A DNA stretch of 64,000 nt from Paracoccus liaowanqingii (GCF_004683865.2 NZ_CP040761.1:124001-188000); one strand, 5' to 3'. Numbered from the stretch's first letter, positions 17,681-27,199 are shown. Notes: generated by a model from the letters alone, not told the origin. Translations and numbers: made by a program.

Positions 17681-18829
17681 ATGATCATCACAGACGTGCA
17701 GGTGCGCCATTTTCTCAGCACCACGCGACGGCATTCCGACAGTGCCGGTCACGCCCATCCCGGTCCGCCGCATCAGGTCAAGACGTCGATCTTGACGATC
17801 CGGACCGAGGACGGCCATGAAGGCCACAGCTTTACCGTTCCCGAAATCGTCCGCCCGCACCTGATAGACAAGTTCGTCCGCACGGTCCTGATCGGCCAGG
17901 ATCACCGGGACCGCGAACGCCTGTGGCAGGAACTGGCGCATTGGCAGCGCGGATCGGCCGCCCAGCTGAGTGACCGCACGCTGGCTGCTGTCGATGTGGC
18001 GCTGTGGGATCTGGCCGGACGCGCACTGAACCAGCCGGTATACAAGCTGATCGGCGCCTATCGCGATAAGGTCCGGGCCTATGGCTCGATCATGTGCGGG
18101 GACGAGCTGGAGGGCGGGTTGGCAACGCCCGAGGATTACGGCCGCTTCGCTGAGACGCTGGTGGCGCGCGGCTATACCGGGATCAAGCTGCACACCTGGA
18201 TGCCGCCGGTCAGCTGGGCGCCCGATGTCCGCATGGACCTGAAGGCCTGCGCCGCGGTGCGCGAGGCGGTCGGACCCGACATTCATCTGATGATCGACGC
18301 CTTTCACTGGTATTCACGCGTCGATGCGCTTGAGCTGGGCCGGGGCTTGGAAAAGCTGGGCTTCGACTGGATCGAAGAGCCTTTGGACGAACAGTCGATG
18401 TCCTCCTACAAATGGCTGGCGGACAATCTGGACATTCCGGTGGTCGGCCCCGAAAGCGCGGGGGGCAAACACTGGCACCGGGCGGAATGGGTCCGCCAAG
18501 GCGCCTGCGACATCCTGCGGACCGGGGTGAACGATGTCGGCGGCATCACGCCCGCGCTGAAGACGATGCGCATGGCGGAAAGCTTCGGCATGGATTGCGA
18601 GGTTCATGGCAATACGGCGATGAACCTTGCGGTCTGCGCCGCCTCGCGCAATTGCCGCTGGTACGAGCGTGGGCTGCTGCACCCGTTCCTGGAATATGAC
18701 GACGGCTTTGATTACCTCAACCAGCTGTCCGATCCCATGGATGCGCAAGGCTGGGTCCATGTCCCCGACCGCCCCGGCATCGGCGAGGATATCAACTTCG
18801 ACTTCATCGAGAACAACCGCGTCACATGA
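17681..18829 (+). CDS. Mandelate racemase/enolase-superfamily sugar-acid dehydratase
   Basis: 382-residue enolase-superfamily enzyme. The start is set by GGAGG at 17671. The barrel shows the expected acid residues: a KxH motif in YTGIKLHTW, metal ligands in MIDAFHW, WIEEPLDE and GPESAGG, and a conserved histidine in CEVHGNTAMN. Enzymes of this group dehydrate six- or five-carbon aldonates or aldarates. It is clearly a different subgroup from the galactarate dehydratase at 2010, which has KxK. Substrate is unassigned; genome context with an Opp-type importer suggests an imported sugar acid. Confidence 0.85.
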   Translation: MIITDVQVRHFLSTTRRHSDSAGHAHPGPPHQVKTSILTIRTEDGHEGHSFTVPEIVRPHLIDKFVRTVLIGQDHRDRERLWQELAHWQRGSAAQLSDRTLAAVDVALWDLAGRALNQPVYKLIGAYRDKVRAYGSIMCGDELEGGLATPEDYGRFAETLVARGYTGIKLHTWMPPVSWAPDVRMDLKACAAVREAVGPDIHLMIDAFHWYSRVDALELGRGLEKLGFDWIEEPLDEQSMSSYKWLADNLDIPVVGPESAGGKHWHRAEWVRQGACDILRTGVNDVGGITPALKTMRMAESFGMDCEVHGNTAMNLAVCAASRNCRWYERGLLHPFLEYDDGFDYLNQLSDPMDAQGWVHVPDRPGIGEDINFDFIENNRVT

Positions 18830-19739
18830 GAAAGGCGATCGCCTGCTGTTGAACCTCTGGCGGGCAGACATGCCCGCCGGGAAAGATCTCCGCATCCAGC
18901 CGACCGCCCCAAATGCCGTGCAGATGCGCGAATGCCGGGGCGACGGCCGCCAGCGGCAGGTGTCGGTCGGCATCGCCGGATCGCAGGAACAGAGGCTTCG
19001 GCGCGCCCGCCATGGCCAGATCGGGCAAATCGGCCAGCCCGGTCAGGGACGGATGCAGCATCCAGAAGGCGGCCTGCCCCGCGCTGAGGGGCGCCCCCAA
19101 CCGCAGCAAGTCCCGCCGCCACGCCATCCACGAGATCGCGACCGCCGCCGTGACATGATCGCTGGTGGCAAGCGCCTGCCAGGCTCGGAACGCGCCGAAG
19201 GAAAACCCCCATGCGGCAAGGCCACGCCGCGCCTCTGGGCGGGCGGCGATCCAGGCGGCGATGTCGCGATCCTCGCCCGCGACCAGCCCGGCAAGGCTGG
19301 TGCCCAGGCCCATCGCCGTGCAGGCCAGCGCCTGCTGATCCCCCGGCATCTGCCGGTCCCCCCAGCCCAATGTATCAAAACAGAAGACCGGATGCCCCGC
19401 CGCGACCAGCCGCTGCGCCGGCGCTCCGCCATAGAACCCCTGCGGGTCGGTGACCATCTTGCGCCAGCCCTGATCGAACCGTCCTCCATGATCGTGCAGC
19501 AGCAGGACGGCGCAGCCGGTGATGCGGTCCGGAACCAAGACGATACCGCGAACCTGCTTGCCGCTGGCAAAATGCAGCGTGCCGTCCTGAAAATTGGCAA
19601 CGGGGTCGGGGGCGGGCAGTGCCGCCGTCCATGCCGCGCGGATGCGGCGGCGCCAGTCCGGCGCGCCATGCGCCAGAGGCAGCGGAGCCTTCAGTCGCCG
19701 CCGCCAGTCCTCAGGCCAGTCGTCACATGGCGCGGTCAT
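18822..19739 (-). CDS. Alpha/beta hydrolase (dienelactone hydrolase/acetyl-esterase-like)
   Basis: 305-residue alpha/beta hydrolase without a signal peptide. The nucleophile serine is in GFSFGAF, an acidic residue follows in SGDADRH and the histidine is in GGHVCPPE. An HDHGGRF oxyanion-type loop is near residue 82. It overlaps the end of the convergent dehydratase gene by eight bases, and its own start overlaps the stop of the upstream ATPase gene, so it is the last gene of the ABC operon. It may open a lactone or remove an acyl group from the imported sugar acid; this is inference. Confidence 0.78.
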   Translation of the reverse strand: MTAPCDDWPEDWRRRLKAPLPLAHGAPDWRRRIRAAWTAALPAPDPVANFQDGTLHFASGKQVRGIVLVPDRITGCAVLLLHDHGGRFDQGWRKMVTDPQGFYGGAPAQRLVAAGHPVFCFDTLGWGDRQMPGDQQALACTAMGLGTSLAGLVAGEDRDIAAWIAARPEARRGLAAWGFSFGAFRAWQALATSDHVTAAVAISWMAWRRDLLRLGAPLSAGQAAFWMLHPSLTGLADLPDLAMAGAPKPLFLRSGDADRHLPLAAVAPAFAHLHGIWGGRLDAEIFPGGHVCPPEVQQQAIAFLM

Positions 19740-20478
19740 AGGCGATCGAGGCGTCGATCAGCTCGCGGGCATAGGGGTGGCGGGCCTGTTCCTCGGGGAT
19801 GCCGGTCAGGGCGCCGCGGGTCAGGGTCTCGACCAGATGGCCCTTCTGCATGACCGCGAACCGGTCGCACATATGGTCCACCACCGCCAGATCATGACTG
19901 ACCATGATATAGGTGAAGCCCCGCCGCGCCTGCAGATCGGACAGCAGGTTCAGGATCTCGGCCTGAACCGACACGTCCAGCGCACTGGTCGGCTCGTCCA
20001 GCAGCAGGATCTCGGGTTCCAGGATCAGGGCGCGGGCAATCGCCACACGCTGCCGCTGGCCGCCCGACAGCTGATGCGGAAAGCGGTCCAAAAAGGCCAA
20101 TGGCAGGCCCACATCGATCATCGTGCGGGTGATCCGCGCCTCGCGGTCGGGCATGCTGTGGATGCGCAGCGGCTCGGACAGGGTGGTGCGGACCGACTGG
20201 CGCGGATGCAGCGAGCCGTAGGGGTCCTGAAACACCATCTGCACCGTCTTGCAGCGGCGGGCCAGAGGCATGGCGCGCAGGTTTTCGCCCCCGATCAGCA
20301 CCTCGCCCTGCCAGGAGGACATCAGCAGCGACAGACAGCGCAGGATGGTGGACTTGCCCGATCCGCTTTCGCCGACAAGACCAAAGCATTCCCCCGCCCT
20401 GACGTCGAAACTGATGCCATGAAGGATCTGCACAGCGCCAAGCGTGATGGACAGATCGCGGACGTGGATGGGGTTCAT
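19723..20478 (-). CDS. Opp/Dpp-type ABC transporter ATPase (DppF-like)
   Basis: 251-residue ABC ATPase with Walker A GESGSGKST near residue 39, signature LSGGQRQR and Walker B ILLLDEPTSALD. The ATG at 20478 is preferred over a GTG-type extension because GAGGAG lies six bases upstream. Its start overlaps the stop of the DppD-like gene, which supports coupled translation. It is the second ATPase of the second Opp-type importer. Confidence 0.9.
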   Translation of the reverse strand: MNPIHVRDLSITLGAVQILHGISFDVRAGECFGLVGESGSGKSTILRCLSLLMSSWQGEVLIGGENLRAMPLARRCKTVQMVFQDPYGSLHPRQSVRTTLSEPLRIHSMPDREARITRTMIDVGLPLAFLDRFPHQLSGGQRQRVAIARALILEPEILLLDEPTSALDVSVQAEILNLLSDLQARRGFTYIMVSHDLAVVDHMCDRFAVMQKGHLVETLTRGALTGIPEEQARHPYARELIDASIAYDRAM

Positions 20479-21308
20479 GATGGCTCCTCGGCCCATTCGG
20501 GACGGCGTTGCAGGACTGGCAGAGGTCGGCGCGGCCCTCCGATGCGGGGTTGGGCGGCCAGCAGGCCCTGCGTATAGGGATGCTGCGCGCGATCCAGATC
20601 GCAGGCCGCCAGGCTTTCGACCACGCGGCCCGCATACATGATCAGCACCCGGTCGCAGAAATTGCGCACAAGGTTCAGGTCGTGGCTGATGACGATCAGC
20701 CCGATGCCCCGGTCGCGCACCAGCCGGTCCAGAATGGACAGGACCTGCATACGCACGGTCACGTCCAGCGCACTGGTCGGCTCGTCCGCGATGACCAGCT
20801 GCGGGTCGGTCAGCAGCATCATGGCGATCATGATCCGCTGCCCCATCCCACCCGAAACCTGATGCGGATACATGTCATAGACCCGTTCAGGATCGCGGAT
20901 CGACACGCTCGTCAGCATCTCCAGCGTCCGGGCGCGGGCTTCCTTGTGCGAGGCGCGGTTATGGGCCAGCCAAGCCTCGGCCACCTGATCGCCCACCTTG
21001 CGGATCGGGTTCAGCGAGAATTTCGGGTCCTGCAGGATCATCGACATCCGCTTGCCGCGGATGCCCAGCATCTGCCGCTCCGATGCGGCCAGCAGGTCCA
21101 CATCCTGAAACTGCATCCGGTCCGCAGTTATGTCGGCGCTGTCCAGCAGCTTCAGCAGCGCCCGGCCCACGGTTGATTTGCCCGATCCGCTTTCGCCGAC
21201 GATGCCCAACCGTTCCTGCCCCAGCTGGAACGAGACGCGGTTGACGGCAGGAGACAGGGCGCCGCGATAGGCGACGGACAGGTTCTGGACGTCCAGGATC
21301 ACGCTCAT
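20475..21308 (-). CDS. Opp/Dpp-type ABC transporter ATPase (DppD-like)
   Basis: 277-residue ABC ATPase with Walker A GESGSGKSTVG near residue 36, signature VSGGMGQR and Walker B LVIADEPTSALD. The signature is slightly unusual (GGMGQR rather than GGQRQR), a variant seen in DppD-type subunits. It follows the DppC-like permease gene by one base and is followed without a gap by the DppF-like gene. Confidence 0.9.
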   Translation of the reverse strand: MSVILDVQNLSVAYRGALSPAVNRVSFQLGQERLGIVGESGSGKSTVGRALLKLLDSADITADRMQFQDVDLLAASERQMLGIRGKRMSMILQDPKFSLNPIRKVGDQVAEAWLAHNRASHKEARARTLEMLTSVSIRDPERVYDMYPHQVSGGMGQRIMIAMMLLTDPQLVIADEPTSALDVTVRMQVLSILDRLVRDRGIGLIVISHDLNLVRNFCDRVLIMYAGRVVESLAACDLDRAQHPYTQGLLAAQPRIGGPRRPLPVLQRRPEWAEEPS

Positions 21309-21309
21309 G

Positions 21310-22203
21310 TCACCTCCGGTTCATCTGTTTGGGGTCAAGCGCGTCGCGCAGCCCGTCGCCGATCAGGTTGAAGGCCAGGCTCACGCACAGGATCGCCACG
21401 CCGGGGAAGGTCACCAGCCACCAGCTGTCGATCATGTAGCGCCGGCCTGTGGCGATCATCGCGCCCCATTCCGGTAGCGGCGGCTGCGCGCCAAGCCCCA
21501 GAAAGCCCAGACCTGCCGCCGTCAGGATCACCGTTGCCATGTTCAGCGTCAGCCGGATCATGACCGAGGGCAGGCACATCGGCACGATGGACTTGCAGAT
21601 GATGCGCAGATCGGACGCGCCTTGAAGGCGGGCGGCGGACACGTAATCCTCGTTGCGGAAGGTCATCGTCTCGGCCCGCGCCAGCCGCGCGACGGGCGGC
21701 CACGAGGTCAGGGCGATGGCGATGATCGCGTTCCTCAGGTTCGGGCCAAGGGCGGCCACGAAGGCCAGCGACAGGATCAAACTAGGAAAGGACAGAAAAA
21801 TGTCTGTGATGCGCATCATCACCGTGTCGATGCGCCCGCCGTAATAACCCGCGACCGTGCCCACCGCCAGACCGATGGGCCCCACCACGATCGTCACCAA
21901 TGCGATGATCGACAGAGTGATGCGGCTGCCCCAGACAAGGCGGCTCCAGATATCGCGGCCCAGCTCGTCGGTGCCGAACCAGTTCTGTGCCGAGGGGGGC
22001 GCCAGCGTGTTGGACAGGTCCTGCGCATAGGGCGCATGGGTGGCCAGCAGCGGCGCCGCGATGGCCGCCAAAACCAGCAGGGCGATGACCGCCAGCCCGA
22101 AGACGGAGGTCGGCTGGCGCATCAGAAAGCGCAGGATGCGGCCGAGGGGGGCCAACGCGGCAAAGGGCACGCTGCGGGCCTTGGGCAGGTCGTCGGTCAT
22201 CAT
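21310..22203 (-). CDS. Opp/Dpp-type ABC transporter permease (DppC-like)
   Basis: 297-residue permease with the OppC N-terminal helix, the segment NWFGTDELGRDIWSRLVWGS and an EAA loop reading FRNEDYVSAARLQGASDLRI. About six membrane helices are expected. The start overlaps the stop of the DppB-like gene by one base. It forms the membrane channel together with that permease. Confidence 0.9.
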   Translation of the reverse strand: MMTDDLPKARSVPFAALAPLGRILRFLMRQPTSVFGLAVIALLVLAAIAAPLLATHAPYAQDLSNTLAPPSAQNWFGTDELGRDIWSRLVWGSRITLSIIALVTIVVGPIGLAVGTVAGYYGGRIDTVMMRITDIFLSFPSLILSLAFVAALGPNLRNAIIAIALTSWPPVARLARAETMTFRNEDYVSAARLQGASDLRIICKSIVPMCLPSVMIRLTLNMATVILTAAGLGFLGLGAQPPLPEWGAMIATGRRYMIDSWWLVTFPGVAILCVSLAFNLIGDGLRDALDPKQMNRR

Positions 22204-23222
22204 CAGCGCGTCCTCGGATCAAAGACGCGATAGAGCACGTCGGACAAAAGGTTCAGCGCGATGAAGATCACGCCCACCAGCAGCACGCAGGTCATCACCG
22301 CATTCATGTCGCCGGTCATCAGGTTCGAGGTCAGATATTGTCCGAAACCTGGCCAGGAAAACACCGTCTCGATCAGGACCGCCCCCTCCAGCAGGGCGCC
22401 GTAGGCGAGCGCCACGATGGTCACCAGCTGCACCCGGATGTTGAGAAACGCATGCCGCCAGATCGTCTGGCGCCGGGACAGGCCCTTGACCCGTGCGGTG
22501 GTGATGTATTCCTGATTGATCTGATCCAGCATGAAGCTGCGCGTCATCCGGGTGATATAGGCCGACGAGGAATAACCCAGCAGGCTGGCCGGGAGGATCA
22601 GGTGGTTCAGCGCGGATCGCACCACATCCCATTCCCCGGCCAGCATTGCGTCAATGACGATAAAGTTCGTGACGGGCGGCACCAGCCCGATGTAATAATC
22701 GCTGATCCGCCCGCCACCGCCGACCCAGCCAAGCGCCGCATAGAAAATCAGCAGCGCGATCATCCCGGTCCAGAAGATTGGCATCGAATGGCCCATCAGA
22801 CTGAAGATGCGGATCACATGGTCGGGCCAGCGGTCCTTCTTGACCGCCGCCAGCACGCCCAGGGGAATCCCCAGACCAGCGCCGATCAGGATGGCCAGCG
22901 TCGCCAGCTCCAGCGTGGCGGGCATCACCGCCATGATGTCGTTGATGACCGGCTGGCCGGTCCGGATCGAGGTCCCGAAATCGCCGGTCAGCACGTCGCG
23001 CAGATACATCAGGAACTGCACCGGCAGGGGCCGGTCGAACCCCAACTGGGTGTAGACCTGCATATAGGTGTCCTGCGTGGCCTCTTCGCCAACGATGGCG
23101 CGGACCGGATCGGCAGGCATCAGCCGTCCGATCGCGAAGGTCAGGACCAGAAGGCCCAGCAATGTGATGACGATGGTGCCAAGTTGCCGGGCGAACCCGG
23201 TCATGCGCGATGTCGGTGACAT
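22203..23222 (-). CDS. Opp/Dpp-type ABC transporter permease (DppB-like)
   Basis: 339-residue permease with an N-terminal anchor helix, the DppB motif LGFDRPLPVQFLMYL near residue 60 and an EAA loop reading QEYITTARVKGLSRRQTIWR. It lies 52 bases downstream of the binding-protein gene and initiates the run of overlapping transporter genes. Confidence 0.9.
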   Translation of the reverse strand: MSPTSRMTGFARQLGTIVITLLGLLVLTFAIGRLMPADPVRAIVGEEATQDTYMQVYTQLGFDRPLPVQFLMYLRDVLTGDFGTSIRTGQPVINDIMAVMPATLELATLAILIGAGLGIPLGVLAAVKKDRWPDHVIRIFSLMGHSMPIFWTGMIALLIFYAALGWVGGGGRISDYYIGLVPPVTNFIVIDAMLAGEWDVVRSALNHLILPASLLGYSSSAYITRMTRSFMLDQINQEYITTARVKGLSRRQTIWRHAFLNIRVQLVTIVALAYGALLEGAVLIETVFSWPGFGQYLTSNLMTGDMNAVMTCVLLVGVIFIALNLLSDVLYRVFDPRTR

Positions 23223-23274
23223 GCCTGCCTTCCCTCCAGAGGTTGTGGACGGGGGCCAGAAAGGCCCCGGTCCT

Positions 23275-24888
23275 TTAGCGGGTCTTGGTCACGGTCGCCA
23301 GATCTGTGGACCACGAGGGGTTCAGAACGAACCCGTTCAGATCATCGCGATATGCGACCGAGGTCACCACCTCGGAAAAGGGAATGATCGGAGCCACGAC
23401 CTCTTCGATACGGTTCTGGATGTCGGCATAGAGCTGTCGGCGGACCTCGTCATCGGCCTCGGCGGCGGCGGCGTCGATCATCTGGTTCAGCTCGGGATCG
23501 CTGAAGCTGGTGCGCCAGCCTTGAAAATTGGTCAGCCGCGCCTCGTCCGAGTTGTCGGGGTTATAGATCAGCGCGCGCATATTGCTGTCCGGATCGGGCA
23601 ACTGCCCGCCGCCCCCGCGCCCGACGATCATCTCGAAATTGCGTTCCCGCATGGCGCCATAGATCTGTTCGCCCGATCCGGTGATGACCTCGGCCCGCAC
23701 CCCGCCCTGAGCCAGCGATCCCTGCATTGCGGTGGCCAGGTTCAGGAACGGATCGTCCGACAGCGCGCGCAGGGTCACGTCGATGCCGTCGGGATATCCC
23801 GCCTCTGCCAGCAACGCCTTGGCCTTCTCGGGGTCCAGCGTATAACCGGGATCGTCCAACAGGCCGAAGAACCCGCCCGAGATGGGCCGCTGATGCATCT
23901 CGCCGAAATAAGGCAGGATCGCGTTGTTCACCCCTTGATAGTCGATCAGATATCGCATCGCCTCGCGCAGCTTGGGGTTCTGGAACCGCTCGTCCGCCAT
24001 CGACATGGCCAAGTAATAGAACCCGGCCGAGGGTGTGGTCTGGATCTGGACCCCTTCGGTCGTCTCCAGCGCGGCCAGATCGGCAGGCGCCAGCTGGAAG
24101 GCGATGTCCAGATCGTGCTGGTCCAGCTGCAGTCGCTGGCTTTGTGATTCGGGGATGTGGCGCCAGATGATCCGGCGCATGGTCGAAGGCTCGCCCCAGA
24201 AATTGTCGTTGCGGGTCAGCAGGGCAAGATTGTTCGACTGCCATTGCTGCAGCGTAAAGGCCGCCGACCCGGCTGAGTTCTGCGCCAGCCATGCCGCTCC
24301 CAGATCGCCATCCACCTCGTTTTCGGTCACCAGAACTGAATCGATGATCGAGCCGGGGCCAACGATGCCAAGCGTTGCGATGATCAGCTGCGGGTTGATC
24401 TTTTGTGGCAGGGTCACGACGACAGTGCGGTCATCAGGTGCGGCAAATGCCTGTTCGGCCCCTTCGGCGGTAAAGCCATAGGTCTTCAGGAAGCTGGCCT
24501 GCGCCAGGTTCAGCGTCAGCAGGCGGCGGAACGACCAGACCACATCCTCGGCCCGGACCGGGTTGCCCGACGCGAACTCGGCCCCGTCGCGCAGGGTGAA
24601 GGTGATCGACATGGCATCGGGTGCGACTTCCCAGCTTTCGGCGAGGTCAGGCTGCACTTCGGTACGGTTCACGGGGTCCAGCTGGACCAACCCGTCATAC
24701 ACGTTGGCAAGGACCTGCACCGTTTCCTTGCCGGTGATCGCAGCGGGATCCAGTGTCAGAATGTTGGTCATGGAAAACCCGACGACCAGCTGGTCGTCAG
24801 GTGTTTCCGCCAGCACCACCGGGGCCGACAGGCCCAAGGCAGCAGCCGAGACAGTGGCGATCAAGCGCAGACGCACGAGTTTGGTCAT
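23275..24888 (-). CDS. ABC transporter substrate-binding protein, SBP_bac_5 family
   Basis: 537-residue periplasmic binding protein with a signal peptide ending near residue 27 (AAALGLSAPVVLA-ETPDD). Family features include LAESWEVAPDAMSITFTLRD and the extended C-terminal lobe. Two adjacent ATG codons (24891 and 24888) follow GGAGG; the second has the better five-base spacing. It is the first gene of the second Opp-type importer and should determine its substrate, which cannot be read by eye. Confidence 0.9.
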   Translation of the reverse strand: MTKLVRLRLIATVSAAALGLSAPVVLAETPDDQLVVGFSMTNILTLDPAAITGKETVQVLANVYDGLVQLDPVNRTEVQPDLAESWEVAPDAMSITFTLRDGAEFASGNPVRAEDVVWSFRRLLTLNLAQASFLKTYGFTAEGAEQAFAAPDDRTVVVTLPQKINPQLIIATLGIVGPGSIIDSVLVTENEVDGDLGAAWLAQNSAGSAAFTLQQWQSNNLALLTRNDNFWGEPSTMRRIIWRHIPESQSQRLQLDQHDLDIAFQLAPADLAALETTEGVQIQTTPSAGFYYLAMSMADERFQNPKLREAMRYLIDYQGVNNAILPYFGEMHQRPISGGFFGLLDDPGYTLDPEKAKALLAEAGYPDGIDVTLRALSDDPFLNLATAMQGSLAQGGVRAEVITGSGEQIYGAMRERNFEMIVGRGGGGQLPDPDSNMRALIYNPDNSDEARLTNFQGWRTSFSDPELNQMIDAAAAEADDEVRRQLYADIQNRIEEVVAPIIPFSEVVTSVAYRDDLNGFVLNPSWSTDLATVTKTR

Positions 24889-25326
24889 CATATCCTCCCA
24901 AATCTTCTGATCACCCGATCCTCCCGAGATGTCAGACAGCATCGGCAATATGTTATACACTTGGGGTGCCTGTCAACGGTTTTGCGTACGCTACCTCGTT
25001 GCTCGACAATGGCTGCATGCTGTTTCACGAACAGGGCAGCAAATTCGCACCGGCATCTACAAGTGGAGGAAGCATTGCAATCACCGCCGGCCCCAGAAGC
25101 CGGTTGGGGGGCTGACCACCGCCGGTGGTCCAACTGCTTCAAAGCAAATTCCCCAACCCATGAACAAAATAAAAAAAGGCTTAAAAGAAACGAAATCCTT
25201 TCAAAGCAATAGAAGCAGAGCAAAAGGCCTCCGTGGATGTACCCCACCCCCTAGTTCATCTTCACAGCAGCCATATGATGCACGAAATATACACACTATC
25301 TGCACATCGACCATGGAGGGCATAAG
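24889..25326. other. Intergenic region with probable promoter of the second ABC operon
   Basis: On the minus strand TTGACA (plus-strand 24971-24976) precedes an AT-rich ACATAT/CATATT -10 candidate with 17-18 bases between. The segment GTATAACATATTG resembles the GACATATG and GACATGTT elements near 17630 and 16893. The remainder to 25326 is AT-rich and holds no gene that I can support. Confidence 0.45.
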
Positions 25327-25536
25327 ATGAGCGTGCGCATGAACCTGGTTCTATCTGACGATCTAAATCGTGAGATCGAACGTCTTGTGAGCGAAAATGA
25401 GACGAACAAATCAGAAGTTATTCGGAAGTCGCTGCAGCTTTTTATTGCGGCGCAAGACGGCAAGAAGCGGGGCTTAAAGCTAGGGCTCGTTGAGCCAAAA
25501 ACCGAGCGGATGCAGACTGAGTTTGTTGGTCTGTGA
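25327..25536 (+). CDS. Ribbon-helix-helix (CopG/Arc-type) small DNA-binding protein
   Basis: 69-residue protein whose first 45 residues fit a ribbon-helix-helix fold: a short strand (VRMNLVLSDD) followed by two helices with the turn NKSEVIRKSLQLFI. Such proteins act as dimeric repressors or antitoxins. It overlaps the next gene by four bases (GTGA) and is probably co-translated with it. No typical toxin follows; the partner is a small membrane protein. Base composition is lower in GC than the neighbouring operons, consistent with transfer. Confidence 0.7.
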   Translation: MSVRMNLVLSDDLNREIERLVSENETNKSEVIRKSLQLFIAAQDGKKRGLKLGLVEPKTERMQTEFVGL

Positions 25537-25802
25537 CAAACTTAATCGATCTTTCCAATCCGGCTGCCGGGCACAACTATAAAGTTAGCGTGCAGCCGGA
25601 TGAATCACGTGCCGAACGAAATATTCGACTGTTTAAGGACGTGGTATTATTCCTTTCTGCGATTGCATTCATTGGTTTCATCGCATGGTTTTGTATCGTC
25701 ACGCTCATCACGCCAGGCCAGCCGCCTGAATCGCAGAGGTGGGCTCAGTCGGTGCTGTCAGCAGCGGCAGGTGGTCTCACTGGTTATCTGATCCGCCGGT
25801 AG
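25533..25802 (+). CDS. Small membrane protein paired with ribbon-helix-helix protein
   Basis: 89-residue protein starting with GTG that overlaps the preceding stop. An N-terminal polar segment of about 38 residues is followed by one clear membrane helix (VVLFLSAIAFIGFIAWFCIV) and a short C-terminal stretch with a weaker glycine/alanine-rich hydrophobic segment (SVLSAAAGGLTGYLI). I do not recognise the family. The overlap with a ribbon-helix-helix gene suggests joint regulation or a two-component module. Confidence 0.6.
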   Translation: MTNLIDLSNPAAGHNYKVSVQPDESRAERNIRLFKDVVLFLSAIAFIGFIAWFCIVTLITPGQPPESQRWAQSVLSAAAGGLTGYLIRR

Positions 25803-26142
25803 CGAAAAGTGGCGCGGTGCTCGACTGTCGTCAACTATTCTGGCAGTCAAGTTGCTTAGCTCTTTGCTCTTGTATGCCTTAATTTATGAGCCGGTGTATT
25901 TGAAGCTTACCGCAGCCCTGCGTATCGCCGAGCATTTGACTTCACCGCGACCCCAATTGCGCATTGTTCGGTGTCCTGCAAATAAATGAAGTAATTCAAC
26001 TCAGAATTGTTTATCGTAACTTGCTAAATGGTAAGAGTTTTTAGTAACTCCTTCGCAGCAGGAGGCTAAATTCGTTGTAACGACCGCCTCAAGGCTGGTG
26101 TCCTCGCTGAAGAAAAAGGACGGTCTCAGCAGAGAAAATGGA
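25803..26142. other. Intergenic region, nothing recognised
   Basis: An AT-rich stretch of about 340 bases between the small membrane-protein gene and the convergent GlxA-type gene. I see no gene, clear terminator or repeat. Confidence 0.4.
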
Positions 26143-27099
26143 TCAGGCATAGAACCTCTTCCGATACTCTCCCGGCGTCAAACCGACAATGCGGTGGAAG
26201 ACCTTCCGGAATGCTCCCGGGTCGGAATAGCCGACCTGCCAAGCCACGCGCTCCACAGGTTGCTGGCCAAACTGCAGCAGCTCCTGCGCCTTGGCCACCC
26301 GCAGGCGCTGTGCGTAATCAGTCATTGTCAATCCGGTGGCTTTCTGGAAGCGGCGCAGAAATGTCCGCTTCTCCAACCCTGCCTGCTCTGCCAGAATAGC
26401 CAGACGAGCCTCTTTGCCTTCCTGCGCCTGCAGGTAATGCTGCGCCTTGAGGATGGCAGCATCGCCATGGGACAGGCGCGGCACAAAGCTGCTGTAGAAC
26501 CGCTGCTCGCGCCCTGGCAGGTCGACGAGCATCATCCGTGCGGTCCTGGCCATGGTGATAGGGCCGAGGAACCGGTTCACAAGGATCAGACCAAGGTCGA
26601 TCCAGGACATCAGGCCCCCGGCGGAGATGATGTCGCCCTGATCGATGATCAGCCGGTCCGCATCGACCTGCGCATCCGGGCAACGATCCTGGAGCGCCTG
26701 CGCATAGGTCCAGTGCGTCGTGACGGTCCGCCCGGCAAGCAGTCCCGTTTCGGCAAGGACGAAGGCGCCGCCGCAGACGGAAGCCAGCACTGACCCCTCC
26801 GCATGACGCTGGTATAGCCAGCGCGAGATGGGCGCGGCGGCCTTGGCAACAATTGGTGGCTCCAGAGAGGGCGGCAGAAGCAGCACGTCGCAGCGGGTCG
26901 ACCCCTCATCACCGGATGCTTTGTCGCTGTCAAACAAGACCTCGGGCTCTGCGGCGGCATTGAAACGAAGATGGCGGACGCGCAGGCGTGGCAGCCCCGC
27001 GCTGCCATTCTCGGCGAGGGCGAAAAGGTCCGTCAGACCGAGAACGGCCGACATCTGGACGTCCGGATACAGAACGATCCCGATCGTCGCTTGTGTCAT
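26143..27099 (-). CDS. GlxA-family transcriptional regulator (DJ-1/PfpI domain plus AraC helix-turn-helix)
   Basis: 318-residue regulator. Residues 1-180 form a class-I-glutamine-amidotransferase-like DJ-1/PfpI domain with the nucleophile-elbow cysteine in ASVCGGAF. The C-terminal 100 residues carry two AraC helix-turn-helix motifs (AEQAGLEKRTFLRRFQKATG and AWQVGYSDPGAFRKVFHRIV). It is divergent from the isochorismatase-type hydrolase, about 100 bases apart, and is likely its regulator. Confidence 0.9.
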   Translation of the reverse strand: MTQATIGIVLYPDVQMSAVLGLTDLFALAENGSAGLPRLRVRHLRFNAAAEPEVLFDSDKASGDEGSTRCDVLLLPPSLEPPIVAKAAAPISRWLYQRHAEGSVLASVCGGAFVLAETGLLAGRTVTTHWTYAQALQDRCPDAQVDADRLIIDQGDIISAGGLMSWIDLGLILVNRFLGPITMARTARMMLVDLPGREQRFYSSFVPRLSHGDAAILKAQHYLQAQEGKEARLAILAEQAGLEKRTFLRRFQKATGLTMTDYAQRLRVAKAQELLQFGQQPVERVAWQVGYSDPGAFRKVFHRIVGLTPGEYRKRFYA

Positions 27100-27199
27100 T
27101 GTCGTTATTGCCCTTGTTTATGTCCATCGCGCCAGTGGTCAGCGCTATCGCGCGGGACAATATTCAATTCAACCGTGAACCAAACCCATGGAGGCTCTC

